This document shows positions 36,684 through 46,732 of a stretch of 64,000 nt of DNA, in pieces. Numbering within the stretch: position 1 is the stretch's first letter; every line of letters starts with the position of its first letter. The position numbers were made by a program, and so were the translations under genes. Below the pieces are notes generated by a model. It worked only from the letters and a program-made list of their open reading frames with translations. It did not search any database and had not been told where the DNA came from. This stretch comes from Aricia agestis (taxonomy: Eukaryota; Arthropoda; Insecta; Lepidoptera; Lycaenidae): the NCBI RefSeq assembly GCF_905147365.1, contig NC_056419.1:3789501-3853500 (forward strand). Reading direction: 5' to 3'.

Positions 36684-37834
36684 AAGGACCCTGAGCCATG
36701 TAAGGCCATGTTCCTTTGAAGGCCAACTATCAAAAAGTCGCAGTTATCGTCATGTAAAGATATTTTCCTTCTACTACACACTTAGATCCATCAAACTTAT
36801 GACCACAAACGCGGCAGCGAGTCGATCGCGCCGCTATTGTGGCAGTGAGATCTCACTGTTTGTAGACTTTGGTTGTCGAGGCTACAATTGTAATTTCCGC
36901 ACTCTGAAAATCTTTAGTTTTTAGTTACATAACCTATATCTATCTCAAATTTTATTACAGGGGATTATCGTATGGTATATTGTATATATATATTATATAG
37001 TCGTATATATGTATGGTACTAATAAAAGAAAATCTACTTTTGCCTCGATTTACGTTAAAATATTGGTAATGTTCCTAGGAAGGCCGGTGGTTCCTTATAA
37101 GGCCCAACCAAAGATTTGATAGTTGGCCTTGCTAGGGAACATAAACTTTACAAGGAACATCTAAACATCATTAACATAATAAACAGTTATTTTTAGTTAT
37201 AAATGCGTACCGTCACAATTAAAATAATGTTGGTTTTTAAAACATCTTTACTTATTAGGATTATTAAAATTATACACGCATATTGAACATTATGGCCTTA
37301 TAAAGAACGGGCCCATAAGAAGGCCATTTTAGATTAAAAAAAATTTATTGTATTATAAAACGCATTGGCAAATTAGTTATAAGGTGTCAATGTGATACTC
37401 ATTGCTACTATTTTTAAAGAATTTTCATTTATATATTCTTAGTTATAAGATGATATTCAAGCAATGTTCGTAGAAGTTTTTTTTGATGATATAAATATAT
37501 TGAGCATTTAATGTGTTGCTTAATTGAAAGAAATTATAATGTCGTTTTAGTAAAAGCAAATAAATAAATAATTGTAACTCTATTTTCAAGTTAAGCGACT
37601 GATGTATAACATTGGCCTTGTTTGGAGCTGTGTTCCTTGCAAGGCCATTTGGAAGAGCTTAGCAAAACTTAAGTTTATTGAATGGCTATTGAAGCTAGGT
37701 TAAAAAGAGATTTATAATATGATACCTTATGAAACAGAGCATTACTTGATAATTTGTTTTCTTAATTTATTTAGTTAATAAACGAACAACAAGCATTTTC
37801 CCGTTAGATTGGCCTTACATGGCTCAGGGTCCTT
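36684..37834. mobile_element. DNA element, 1,151 bp, AAGGACCCTGAGCC ends
   Basis: Identical 25-base inverted ends start AAGGACCCTGAGCCATGTAA. The interior has at least six more copies of related palindromic motifs (GTTCCTT, a spacer, AAGGCC) near 36709, 37068, 37090, 37118, 37291 and 37612. It encodes nothing recognisable. Repeated internal motifs look like transposase-binding sites. I see no clear target duplication. Confidence 0.75.
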
Positions 37835-37871
37835 ATTAGTATTCTGTAGAACCACCACTTTGACTCAGTCA

Positions 37872-38220
37872 CTCTTCTATCCAGTGGTTTAAAGCGTGGC
37901 TATTGACTCGGAGGTCGTGGGGTCGATTCCGCGTTGGAAACATGTTATTTCCAAGTTTGGTTAGGACAGTGTAGGCTGAATATCACCTAATTGACTGACA
38001 AGTAAGATGATCCATGCATCGGATGGGCATGTAAAAAGACGGTCCTGCGCCTGATCCTTCGCCAGTCGTATCGGTCTTCCGTCCCACTGGGTTATGAGAA
38101 TAAAGGAATAGAGGGTGCTCTTGTATAATGCGTACACGCTTTGGCATTATAAAATTACTCCTGCGTAGCTGGCCAGGTTTCAATGACTTCGGGCACCGTC
38201 ACCGAAACCGGTGTGGGAGC
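37872..38220 (+). mobile_element. tRNA-derived SINE (family 1), copy 2
   Basis: The head is damaged (A box partly lost; B box GGTCGATTCC), the body is intact, and it ends GGTGTGGGAGC. Followed by (TAT)n and a Helitron 5' end. Confidence 0.8.
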
Positions 38221-38235
38221 TATTATTACTATTAC

Positions 38236-38420
38236 TATCCATACTAATATTATAAATAAAAAAGTGTGTCTGTCTGTTACTTCTTCACGACTAAACCACT
38301 GAACCGATTTGGCTGAATGGTACTTTGAGTCCTTAGAAAGGACATAATATACTTTTATCGTGCGGGAACCATACATTGTGTATGGTTCCCGCACGATAAA
38401 CGAATTTAGGCGCCACGGAG
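38236..38420 (+). mobile_element. Helitron-like fragment with a perfect hairpin
   Basis: Starts ATCCATACTAATATTATAAA. At 38355-38399, two 20-base perfect arms (TTATCGTGCGGGAACCATAC) flank a five-base loop, made by an inverted duplication of the family's own GCGGGAACC block. Confidence 0.7.
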
Positions 38421-38764
38421 TAGTCTTTATAAATAAACATAATAAGCCTTACTATTTAGTCCTCCTGAGTCATTTTACTCAGTCATGGAACTTCCGGGCA
38501 ACATCCAGCACGTAAAATTTTCGTCTGTCTGTAAATTACCCAAAGGTCAAAGGCCCTATCAGCAACACGCATAACTTCTAGCATTATCTTTTACTACGTG
38601 AAATAAAACAATGTTTTATAGTTAAACCTAGGACTCTAATGTAGTTACGTACTTATGTTTTGATTAAGTTTTTAATTAAAGTATTACGTAGAGAGCTGGT
38701 TGTATTTCTAAATAAGGCAACATGTAAGCGTCATTTCTTAGAAATTATGATTAAATGTTTTATA
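38421..38764. other. Unclassified DNA
   Basis: Nothing recognised. Confidence 0.4.
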
Positions 38765-39036
38765 CAGGCTGTAACAAAACTAAGTGATAATAATTCTGGG
38801 TGTGTATGTGTTTCTTTTAGAGAATTCATTGTGAAAGTAGCAGTGGTGAAATACCAATATTTTTTTTCACTTTCGTATGGGGAAACTCGTGAAGCCGCGC
38901 TGGGGCGTTGGCCCATACAAAAGTTTTAAAAAAATTAGTCTTTCGGCGCTGCTACTTTCACAGTCTTTACAAGGAACACATAACACACCCTAAATTAATA
39001 TATTATTACGAGTATCACTTAGTTTTATACACCCTG
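38765..39036. mobile_element. Hairpin MITE, second copy of the 28502 family
   Basis: Same ends (CAGGCTGTAACAAAACTAAG; CAGGGTGTATAAAACTAAG from the right), flanked by TATA on both sides, long imperfect arms. Confidence 0.8.
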
Positions 39037-39062
39037 TATAAAGCTCTAGATCTCTTGATCAT

Positions 39063-39292
39063 AGTAAAAGGAGGGGAAGTAAGTTATCTTCGGCACCGCA
39101 CGCGGCTTGTATGTGTGCGCCATAGTATCAATGCGTCGCCACGTACGGCACACAACAAAATCTCGGCGGTACCAGCCTAGTAAAACTGGCCGAGATTTTG
39201 TTGTGTGCCGTACGTGGCGACGCATTGATACTATGGCGCACACATACAAGCCGCGCGCGGTGCCGAAGATAACTTACTTCCCCTCCTTTTAC
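39063..39292. repeat. Near-perfect palindrome with 105-base arms
   Basis: 39063-39167 and 39188-39292 are inverted copies with about one mismatch (CGCACGCGG against CGCGCGCGG); the loop is about 20 bases. It starts 26 bases after the MITE at 38765-39036. The open frames on both strands share residues because of the palindrome and are not genes. It is either a very young MITE or a recent inverted duplication. Confidence 0.9.
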
Positions 39293-39365
39293 CATGTCTT
39301 GATTTTTAATAAAACAATCTAATCCAACGACTATTACTGATCTAACATAAGTTCTTGTTTTAATA

Positions 39366-39472
39366 TAAAAAAATGGGCAAACGAGTAAACGGGTCACCTG
39401 ATGGAAAGCAACTACCGGCGCCTAAAGACACTCTCAACATTAGATGAGCTGCAGGTGCGTTGCCGGCTTTCA
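39366..39472 (-). mobile_element. A-tailed SINE-like fragment
   Basis: ATGGGCAAACGAGTAAACGG to GTGCGTTGCCGGCTTT; diverged, truncated at both ends. Confidence 0.7.
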
Positions 39473-39861
39473 AATCCTACTTTAATTGTGTTGTTACATA
39501 ATACTGAATATTTCTACCTCAATTTATTAAGAAAGATGCCATTACTCTATAATTGCAATCGATCTAGTCGGAGCCCGGAGGTCAAAACCGTATCTTACTG
39601 AAACTTTATTTTCCAAACTTTTACTACTCGACGTCTAGACTCGAGAATTCTTATCGAGATCTTGTCCGGGACACTTCGATCGATTTAATGTCATCGATAT
39701 CTCGATCTAATCGTAAAAGAAACAATTTCGTGAAGCCGTTCTCGCGTAATGAAATTTCACTTGTTTACGTCTTTTTTTCGAATGACGAAAAGTGGTTTCG
39801 ACTTTACGGAATTTATTCGCACGTAATTTTGTTTAGAAGATTTTTTAAAACAAATTATCTT

Positions 39862-40265
39862 TGATATAATAAATGCAAAAGCATGTCTGTGAGTCTGTCT
39901 GTTACCTCTTCACGCCCAAACCGCTGAACCGATTGTGCTGGGTATGGAGATAGATACTTTGGGTGAAGCCAAAGGAGCGTAATTTGTGAGTCGTGAGTCG
40001 CAGAATTTCCGTCGCGTAAATATCTTTTCATACAAATCATGACTCACAAATTTACGCTCGTGTGAATCAAACAGGACTTTTGTATGAAACTGATTGCAGC
40101 AGAATTTCTGCCACAACTCAGAAATTTCGCTCGTTTGGTTTCACCCTTTGAGTCCTAAGAGAGGATAACATAGGTTCCTTTTATTCCTGAAGAGTACATA
40201 CGTTTTCCGCTCGAATAAACGATTCCGCTAAACGAATTTTGGACCAAAGGAGTTGCAGGCGTCAT
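39862..40265 (+). mobile_element. Helitron-like element interrupted by a MITE
   Basis: 5' part ends ...GAGATAGATACTTTG at 39961 and resumes CTTTGAGTCCTAAGAGAGGA at 40146. This restores the family's usual GATACTTTGAGTCC block, giving the exact insertion site of the MITE. The 3' tip is degraded. Confidence 0.7.
39962..40145. mobile_element. MITE, 184 bp, GGTGAA ends
   Basis: Inverted ends GGTGAAGCCAAAGGAGCG and, from the right, GGTGAAACCAAACGAGCG. CTTTG occurs on both sides (39957-39961 and 40146-40150) as a probable five-base target duplication. Confidence 0.8.
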
Positions 40266-40269
40266 CTTT

Positions 40270-40903
40270 ATTAAAAAAAAAACCTCGAAGAGATCGTTCA
40301 TAGCGATAGATAGTTAAGAGTTTAGTTTTAGTTACATGAATGCACTTAATCTAATGTAAGTCTCTATCTTATAGGACCATAAATAAATGAGATAGAATTG
40401 AAGGTAGATAGATATCTACCTCCAATTCTATCTCAGCGATCATGAAAATCCACCGAAAATACAACGTTATCGAAAATCTATTTGCTTCAGCAATTTAGTT
40501 GAAACATACCGTTACATTGGAACGTTTGATACAAACTATTGAATGTAACGCGTTCATTAAATACTCATGTTCAATGCTTATTCATCGCTTTCATGGAACC
40601 GTGCATCTTACTTAGCTTGATTACTCGCTGGGAACCTGGATACTGAACAAATATGGAGCGTTGAAATAGGTTTTATTTTATCGATGTATTTGCTTGCTGG
40701 TAATAGTGTATTCGCGTTAATTTGAAATCGAGTCATTAGAAAAGTGACAACGTAGATCCATTATATTCATATTTCTGAGTATACTTTTTTGGATGTCGTA
40801 TTGAGATGGATAATTCCTACGCCTCCTATATTCCTCTGATTAATTTATTTATGGTCCCAAGACAGCTTTGGTCTTAAGGTGAGGGGCAGCGACAACACTA
40901 TTC
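40270..40903. other. Unclassified DNA
   Basis: One short inverted repeat (GAGATAGAATTGAAGGTAGA near 40389). No gene. Confidence 0.4.
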
Positions 40904-40914
40904 TAAAAGTGATA

Positions 40915-41270
40915 AACGCCTCCGTGGTCTAGTAGTATAATAGAGCGCGGCTCTTGACTTGGAGGTCGTGGGTTCGATTCCCGCGTTGGAAACATGTTAT
41001 TTCCAAGTTTGGTTAGGACAATACAGGCTGATCACTTGATTGTCTGACAAGTAAGATGATCCATGCGTCGGATGGGCATGTAAAAAGTCAGTGCCTGCGC
41101 CTGATCTCTCGCCAGTCGTGTCGGTCTTCCGTCCCACTGGGTTATGAGAGTAAAGGAATAGAGAGTGCTCTTGTATACTGCGCACACACTTGGGCACTAT
41201 AAAATTACTGCTGCGTAGCTGGCCTGGTTTCAGTGAAACCAGCCACCGTCACCGAAACCGGTGTGGGAGC
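40915..41270 (+). mobile_element. tRNA-derived SINE (family 1), copy 3, with target duplication
   Basis: Best copy: A box TGGTCTAGTAG, B box GGTTCGATTCC, full body, end GGTGTGGGAGC. TAAAAGTGATA occurs directly before (40904-40914) and after (41271-41281), a perfect 11-base target duplication that fixes both ends of the element at 356 bp. There is no A tail. Confidence 0.93.
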
Positions 41271-41427
41271 TAAAAGTGATAGCAAATAGGTTTTACTTTG
41301 AGTATATGAATCTTTGTTCGATGATTCATATGCGTAAAGTCACTACCTTGCGCATGTGAATCGTTGAGCGGTGGTTCATATGCTCAAACTCTACTTTTGA
41401 TAATTATTCTGAATTTAATTTAATAAT

Positions 41428-41551
41428 GCCTGTTTCACCACTTTCTGATAAAGTGCCTAATAGGCTATTCATACCATTTTTGACAGATTCTCCATACCTG
41501 ATCTGTCAAGTTAATTAGTGGATAGCCTTATTAGGAAGTGGTGAAACAGGC
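41428..41551. mobile_element. Hairpin MITE, 124 bp, GCCTGTTTCACCACTT ends
   Basis: Both ends read GCCTGTTTCACCACTT, followed by TCTGATAA or CCTAATAA; the arms are about 45 bases. Confidence 0.85.
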
Positions 41552-42519
41552 CCTTAGTAATATTTAATTTTATTTGAAATATTAAAAATATGACCTGTTG
41601 TGGGGTTGAAATAAAGATTTATTTATTTATTTAGCATGTTCCTCGGGCTCCCTGAGATCATATCAAAGGGTTTTCGTGGTTGGATACCGCTGTCGATTCT
41701 GGCGACACAGGAGATACAGTGGTGGGAATGTGTGGTGGGTCAAAGCCCGTTTAAAAGGAATGTAAAGTTGAGTGGTTTTCTTTCTTTAAGATAATATTTT
41801 ATCAGTGGTCCTTTATGCCTACAAGCAAGCAAGATTTTTCCCAAATGCCAAAGTAATGTGTCTATCTAATCATTGGATAGACTGCTCAGTATAGCCCCTA
41901 GATGAAGGGATTTGAGGTAAACCCTTAAGGGTACTTAAACTTACGGATTTTGAGATCGGCCACACGCTTAATACCGTAATAAATCTGGTAGCTACATACC
42001 TAGTTTATGTCATTGGAATGTATAAGAGAGTGGAACATAATCTACAATAACAATTTTTTAACAATGTACTTATCAATTACAAATTATTTCGCCAATCTAT
42101 AATTTAGCGGCGAGAAAGAAGTAATATAGATATTATGATAAAAAACTGGGGATCTCTGATGGAAGCAATCAAAGGAAAGAACAGAAACAAGAACGGAAAA
42201 GTTAATCTCCCTACACGTTTTAATAATTATGTGCTTTACAATACCGAAAAAAGTAACATTTCTAAAGTTAATTAATTTCTATGACTTGATTTAAAATTAT
42301 GAGCCTAAAGTTAGTCGCTAATGACCTTGTAGTTTGAGCGACCTAAAAAATAACTGTAAAGCAAAAACCATTTTCTTCATAAAATAAAAGGATGGAAGAT
42401 TTTAAGGAGATTACTTTTAAACAGGGTGCCAATTTAAGTAGCATAATATTAAATTATGAAAATAATTGAACACATTGTTCACATAAACGATTACGTTGAT
42501 TATGAGGAACTAGATGATG
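41552..42519. other. Unclassified DNA
   Basis: A (TTTA)n run at about 41618-41638 follows a short GC segment. It may be the A-rich tail of a minus-strand retroelement scrap. No gene. Confidence 0.4.
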
Positions 42520-42721
42520 CCTGCAACTACGTTGCGCCAAAACTCGTTTATCGCGCGGGGACCGAAACCGGGTTTCGAAACAAAAAGTATCCTATGTCCT
42601 TTCCCGGGACTCAAAGTATCTCTATGCCAAATTTCAGCAAAATCGGTTCAGTGGTTTGGGCGTGAAGAGGTAACACACATACAGACAGACACACTTTCGC
42701 ATTTATAATATTGGTATGGAT
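42520..42721 (-). mobile_element. Helitron-like fragment
   Basis: Minus copy with a near-complete interior (GTTTATCGCGCGGGGACCGA, GGGACTCAAAGTATCTCT, GGTTTGGGCGTGAAGAGG) and 5' end ATCCATACCAATATTATAAA. It lacks the CTAG end. Confidence 0.7.
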
Positions 42722-43050
42722 TTATCAAAAGAGATGAAATACTTTCAGTCAATCCGATCCAATTACGCACACAAAAGCTAGCATCGCAGCCTAAGCGTGG
42801 ATCGATTTCGCAATATGATTTTGTTCCAATGAATGCTCGTGACTGAGTAGCAATTAGATTAAGCAAACACACGAAACCACTGGCTCGGAACAATACGAAA
42901 GGGTACATGCCGAATGGAGGCTGTGTACGATCGCTCGAAAATTTGTTGCCAGGTTACCCGAAACAATGAAATGAAAAAGTTGATTGTTGAAATTTTTAGT
43001 GACAAAGTTTTTGTGCGTGGAATTTTGATGCAACTAGACTAGGTGTATAT
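42722..43050. other. Left flank of the 43 kb transposon
   Basis: No gene or repeat recognised. Ends in GTATAT directly before the transposon. Confidence 0.5.
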
Positions 43051-43080
43051 CGAGGGTATAGTGCTAAAACCCAATAAGTG
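43051..43080. repeat. Left terminal inverted repeat, 30 bp
   Basis: Starts CGAGGGTATAGTGCTAAAAC and is identical over all 30 bases to the complement of 47365-47394. Its inner half contains the CCCAATAAGT motif repeated inside the element. Confidence 0.97.
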
Positions 43081-43271
43081 AGAAATTGTTACTTTCAAGA
43101 TATTCAATGTTAAAGGTTCAAGAACAAAAATACATATTTAATTAAAATAAAAACATTAAAATTAATATTTGTCATAAAAGCGTATACATTCTTTTAAAAT
43201 AAAAACATATTTTAAAGTGTCTAAAGTGGTTAATTTTTTTGTAAAAAATATATAACTTAGGTAGGGTACCG

Positions 43272-43288
43272 ACTTATTGGGTTTTAGC
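43272..43288 (+). promoter_or_regulatory. Subterminal copy of the end motif, left side
   Basis: ACTTATTGGGTTTTAGC, the same sequence as the inner part of the terminal repeat but in the opposite orientation. Likely a transposase-binding site, by analogy with transposons that carry subterminal repeats. Confidence 0.6.
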
Positions 43289-43323
43289 CTAATCAAATAG
43301 GACATATTTTGTATTTTAATCAA

Positions 43324-43329
43324 TTTATT
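43324..43329 (-). terminator. Polyadenylation signal of the transposase gene
   Basis: AATAAA on the minus strand, about 31 bases past the stop codon at 43361-43363. The position fits a normal 3' end. Confidence 0.6.
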
Positions 43330-44215
43330 TAGAAGAAATTTAACAAAAAAACAGAATTTATTACTCCTCCTCACTCTCAAAAGCCGGTTGTTGGCTGTGT
43401 GTCTTCATATCTCGTATCCACGCATGGAGTTCTTCGGGTATAATAAGTTTTTCGCACATTTTCATGAGATCCTTCTTTTTTGCGATACTTATAGGAATAC
43501 GAGTAGAATATAAAAGCTCTAGTTCAGGTAATTCTTGTAAATTGACTGAAGGCGGGTTCGAATATCGTTTTGCTCTGGTTTTTGGTGTATTGATATAATT
43601 CTTCGAAATATCAATACTTCGAAAATTATTAGACATGTCATAATTATAATAAAGTTTTAAATCTCCTTTCATGTATTTAATTCTTTTTATTTTTAGCCAG
43701 TTTACAGTTTCATTCATACTATCCTTATTTTTGTTTTTTATAATAGCCGCGCTTAGACTTTTCAAGTCTAACATCTCATTGAACTTAAATTCTCGGACTT
43801 TATAATTATTAATCTCTATTGTCTGCTTTACCCCTTCTTTTGTGACAATTTTCGACCTCTTCTTCCTAGCGGCTGTAAAAATGTTCTTCCATTCACTCAC
43901 GCTATTAATGGTTTTATTTTTAGACGCTGTTTCAATAGCTGCATGCATAGAGTCGACCTCCATATGAGTATGACCACTTTCCAAAAATTTCTGTTCAATT
44001 ATATTCAAGTGGTCAATTTTTTGAACAGCCCAGAGCAAAAGTGCTGAAATGTTTTGATTCCTGTTTTGCCCACTGCAGGTATCAGAAAAAATGCTTATTT
44101 CTTTGACGGATTGAGGCAATTCCTTTGATAAAAAGTAATAAAGGCACGTACCTATCTCACAACTACCCTTTTTACCATTTACTTCGCTCCAACACAGACA
44201 ATATGCATTGTTAGG

Positions 44216-44218
44216 TCA
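44216..44218 (-). other. Premature TGA in the transposase
   Basis: The frame is open without shift on both sides: 406 codons from the Met at 45436 to this stop, then 32 and 252 more codons to the end. The residues that follow (Ala-Tyr-Cys-Leu-Cys-Trp) fit the family's usual continuation. The base after TGA is C. Confidence 0.9.
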
Positions 44219-45518
44219 TTTTGCTTCATAAATAGTGAAATTATACAGCACTAACTTCCTCATGTAATATAATACGCTTTCCCCTCCACTTGGTATCTGT
44301 AATACTGCCTGTAAGTCCATAGTTATAGACATAAACGACTCGTCTGTATTAGCGCGAACTTTGTCAGCATCTTTTTCTGCTTGACATATTTTTTTACGTT
44401 GTAAATGCTCCCGGTATTCTTCTTCAAAACCTTCTTTTGACTCAGCTTTATCATATTTTACGCAAATATTGCAAAGATCTTTTTTAGGTTGGAAAAAGCT
44501 AAAATTGTACGACTTATTAAATACGTTACGATACATAAACGATGAAACTGCTACTCTACCTGAATCTTTGCATAATTCTTGGTATAATCTGTACATGTTA
44601 TTTATAGATTTTACATCAGGAGCCAAATATCTTTTTTTGGTATCTTTACGACAGTAATGAGACTCCATTACAGGAAAAGATTCTATATGTTGTTGGATAA
44701 ATGCAATGTCTTCCGGGTTAGTTTTATTAGGCGGTTCTTTTTTTCCACGTTGATCAGCACTATTATAAACTCCAAGTGAATCTGATTTGTTTACAGCGTC
44801 AGTAATAACATCTACACTAATACATAAGGTTGCTTTGAAAAAATTCAGACAGACTTGAATATTTTCATGATTCTTTCTAAAAAAGTATTTTTTGCTGGTC
44901 ATACGATCTTTTTTATTGGAGGTTTTCTGCAATTTTCTGGTCTTTACTGGCTGAATTTTTAGGCATGAAAGAATAAAGTTTTTCTTAGAAATAAAGTCTA
45001 AACTGTAATAATGACGACACAAATTATTTCGTTCTTCAAAAGAAAACTTTTCAGTACATTTAAATGAGCATTTAGCACATTCTATGGACTTAGGCACTTT
45101 GGCAGGTCTAGTAACACCGTTTGTAGTATACGATAACCCCTCAGCCTTCCTAAGCTTATTTATATTACGTTTCCATTCTTTAGGCTGAGCTCTCTTTCGT
45201 CGCGTTAAGGGTTTGACGGATAACCAAACTCTGTCCAAAAGATTCTCAAGAATTAGCATAACGCATTCCTTATCAGCTTCATTGCCAGAATTTTCCATAT
45301 CTGGAGACTCAGGAATGATCACATTGCCTTCAGATGCGGAATCATTTTGAATGTGTTCGTCCGAATCCGGCACGTAAGTGGGATCTATATCTGAATAGTC
45401 GCTGCCAAATAAACAGTTTTTGCTATTAAAAACCATATCCAGTTGAGCAAGATCCAGATCTGATGAGCTATTTGAAATGATATCAACATCATTTAAGGAC
45501 GTCGAGGGCCCAGCTATG

Positions 45519-45522
45519 TCTG
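45519..45522 (-). other. Splice acceptor of the last exon
   Basis: TTTTTAATTTCAG precedes the exon, which starts AC at 45519. It joins the preceding exon's final G to make an Asp codon, as at the two other junctions that lead into repeated exons. Confidence 0.8.
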
Positions 45523-45606
45523 AAATTAAAAATAAAAAATTAATAAAAAATATTTATATAACTACCTACAAACTTGCAAAAAATAAATTACTTGAAGATA
45601 ACTTAC

Positions 45607-45681
45607 CAGTAACATCTTGTATACTATTATTTCGACATAAAATCTCCGTAGACAGTTCCATTTTATCATTCCAGTCAGTAT
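45607..45681 (-). repeat. Repeated micro-exon, copy 3 (75 bp, most diverged)
   Basis: Acceptor TTTTTTTAG at its start and donor GTAAGTT at its end. It encodes 25 residues with Met-Glu-Leu and Gln-Asp-Val-Thr-Gly as in the other copies, and lacks one codon. Confidence 0.88.
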
Positions 45682-45861
45682 CTAAAAAAAGAAGTTTTAA
45701 TAAATAATTAAATAAAACAAAACAGTAAAAAGACACTGATATCCAATTCAATTCAAAACTGTTGAGTAAATCTTAAAAAATAATAAAAAAAAGTTGATAT
45801 TTCATACTTTGTAGTATTTTTTTGTAAGTTTGTACTTACAAAAAAATGCTTGTTAACTTAC

Positions 45862-45939
45862 CAGTAACATCCTGCATGCTACTATTTTGACGTAAGTTCT
45901 CCGGAGGCAGTTCCATTACATTATCATCAGCGCCAATAT
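45862..45939 (-). repeat. Repeated micro-exon, copy 2 (78 bp)
   Basis: Acceptor TAG, donor GTAAGTT. Encodes 26 residues including Gly-Ala-Asp-Asp-Asn-Val-Met-Glu-Leu-Pro. Phase 1 at both sides. Confidence 0.88.
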
Positions 45940-46087
45940 CTAAAAATCATAAAAATGTATTTTTTAATAAATTATTTAATAAGAAAATCCAATTCAATTT
46001 AAACTGTTGTCTGCATCTTAAAAAAATAAAGAAGTGGATACTTCATACTACAAACTTATCTATAAAAAATGCTTTTACTTATCTTAC

Positions 46088-46165
46088 CAGTAACATCTTG
46101 CATGCTACTATTTTCACGTAATTTCTCCAGAGGCAGTTCCATTACATTATCATCAGCGCCAATAT
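46088..46165 (-). repeat. Repeated micro-exon, copy 1 (78 bp)
   Basis: Nearly identical to copy 2 (only a few base changes). Acceptor ATTTTTAG, donor GTAAGAT. The flanking intron sequence is also repeated, so intron plus exon was duplicated as a unit of roughly 225-255 bases. Confidence 0.88.
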
Positions 46166-46265
46166 CTAAAAATAGATTTTTTAATTAATTATCATTCATT
46201 AAGAAAATCCTATTCAATTAATACAGTTGATTTTAAATCTTAAAATGTAAATAAGTGTTTGTGGT

Positions 46266-46280
46266 AAAAACCAATAAGTC
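46266..46280 (+). promoter_or_regulatory. Subterminal copy of the end motif
   Basis: AAAAACCAATAAGTC, in the first intron of the transposase. One of five such motifs in the right 1.1 kb. Confidence 0.5.
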
Positions 46281-46576
46281 AGGCCAAACCGCGATACTCG
46301 TCTTGCTATCTCGCTTCTTTGATAGCGCAAAGAATGAAACAGCGGCGAGACTCGCTCACAGTAATTATTGTCGGAACTTTTAGGTACATAATATTAATAT
46401 CAAACCAAAACTATTTATAAATTATACTACAATTATTTTGCGATATTGATTACATTACATTCATTACTGTTTTGCAAGTATGATTTGTAAAAGAGCTAAA
46501 CAATTAAAACTTAGGTTAGTTTCATTTCATTACAAACGAAAATTAAATGAAAGTACTAAATACAGTGTAAATTTAC

Positions 46577-46634
46577 CTGTTATTAGTTGTGTATTGCAGG
46601 CTAGCTGCACTAGTCTTCTTCCTCGATCACCCAT
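46577..46634 (-). CDS. First coding exon of the transposase
   Basis: ATG at 46634, preceded by AACATAAG; 19 codons (Met-Gly-Asp-Arg-Gly-Arg-Arg...) plus one base, then donor GTAAAT. The start was chosen because it gives phase 1 and an exact total reading frame. An upstream non-coding exon is possible. The product part is short and basic. Confidence 0.7.
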
Positions 46635-46732
46635 CTTATGTTTGAAACAAATAAATCAGCACTAAGCACAATACTTTTAAGAAATATTCGCGCGTAACGT
46701 GCCCGCCGTGTACGATGCTCGTTGCAAACTGT

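Larger units (their letters stand above)
43361..46634 (-). pseudogene. Five-exon DDE transposase gene, one in-frame TGA
   Basis: Model: exons 46634-46577, 46165-46088, 45939-45862, 45681-45607 and 45519-43361. All introns are GT/AG and in phase 1. The exons total 2,448 bases, exactly 816 codons. The product would bind the element's ends and cut and rejoin DNA in the nucleus. Residues (model numbering): acidic N-terminal part; basic Lys/Arg stretch near 200-215; Cys/His cluster at 244-267 (Cys-X2-Cys-X3-Cys, then Cys and His), probably zinc-binding; Ser-His-Tyr-Cys near 384; Cys-Asn-Ile-Cys near 446; likely catalytic Asp498 (Met-Asp-Leu-Gln), Asp576 (Ser-Asp-Thr-Cys-Ser-Gly-Gln-Asn), and an acidic residue in Gly-His-Thr-His-Met-Glu-Val-Asp at 612-619. 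A TGA at codon 531 breaks the frame. Otherwise it is intact, so the loss is recent or is a read error. The catalytic assignment is inferred from the family pattern. Confidence 0.85.

Noticed and set aside
39046..39397. Four similar short proteins on both strands sharing a Met-Tyr-Val-Cys-Ala-Ile-Val start
   Set aside because: The similarity comes from the palindrome at 39063-39292; composition and overlap argue against coding.
44469..44657. Plus-strand frame inside the transposase region
   Set aside because: Shadow of the transposase gene on the opposite strand.
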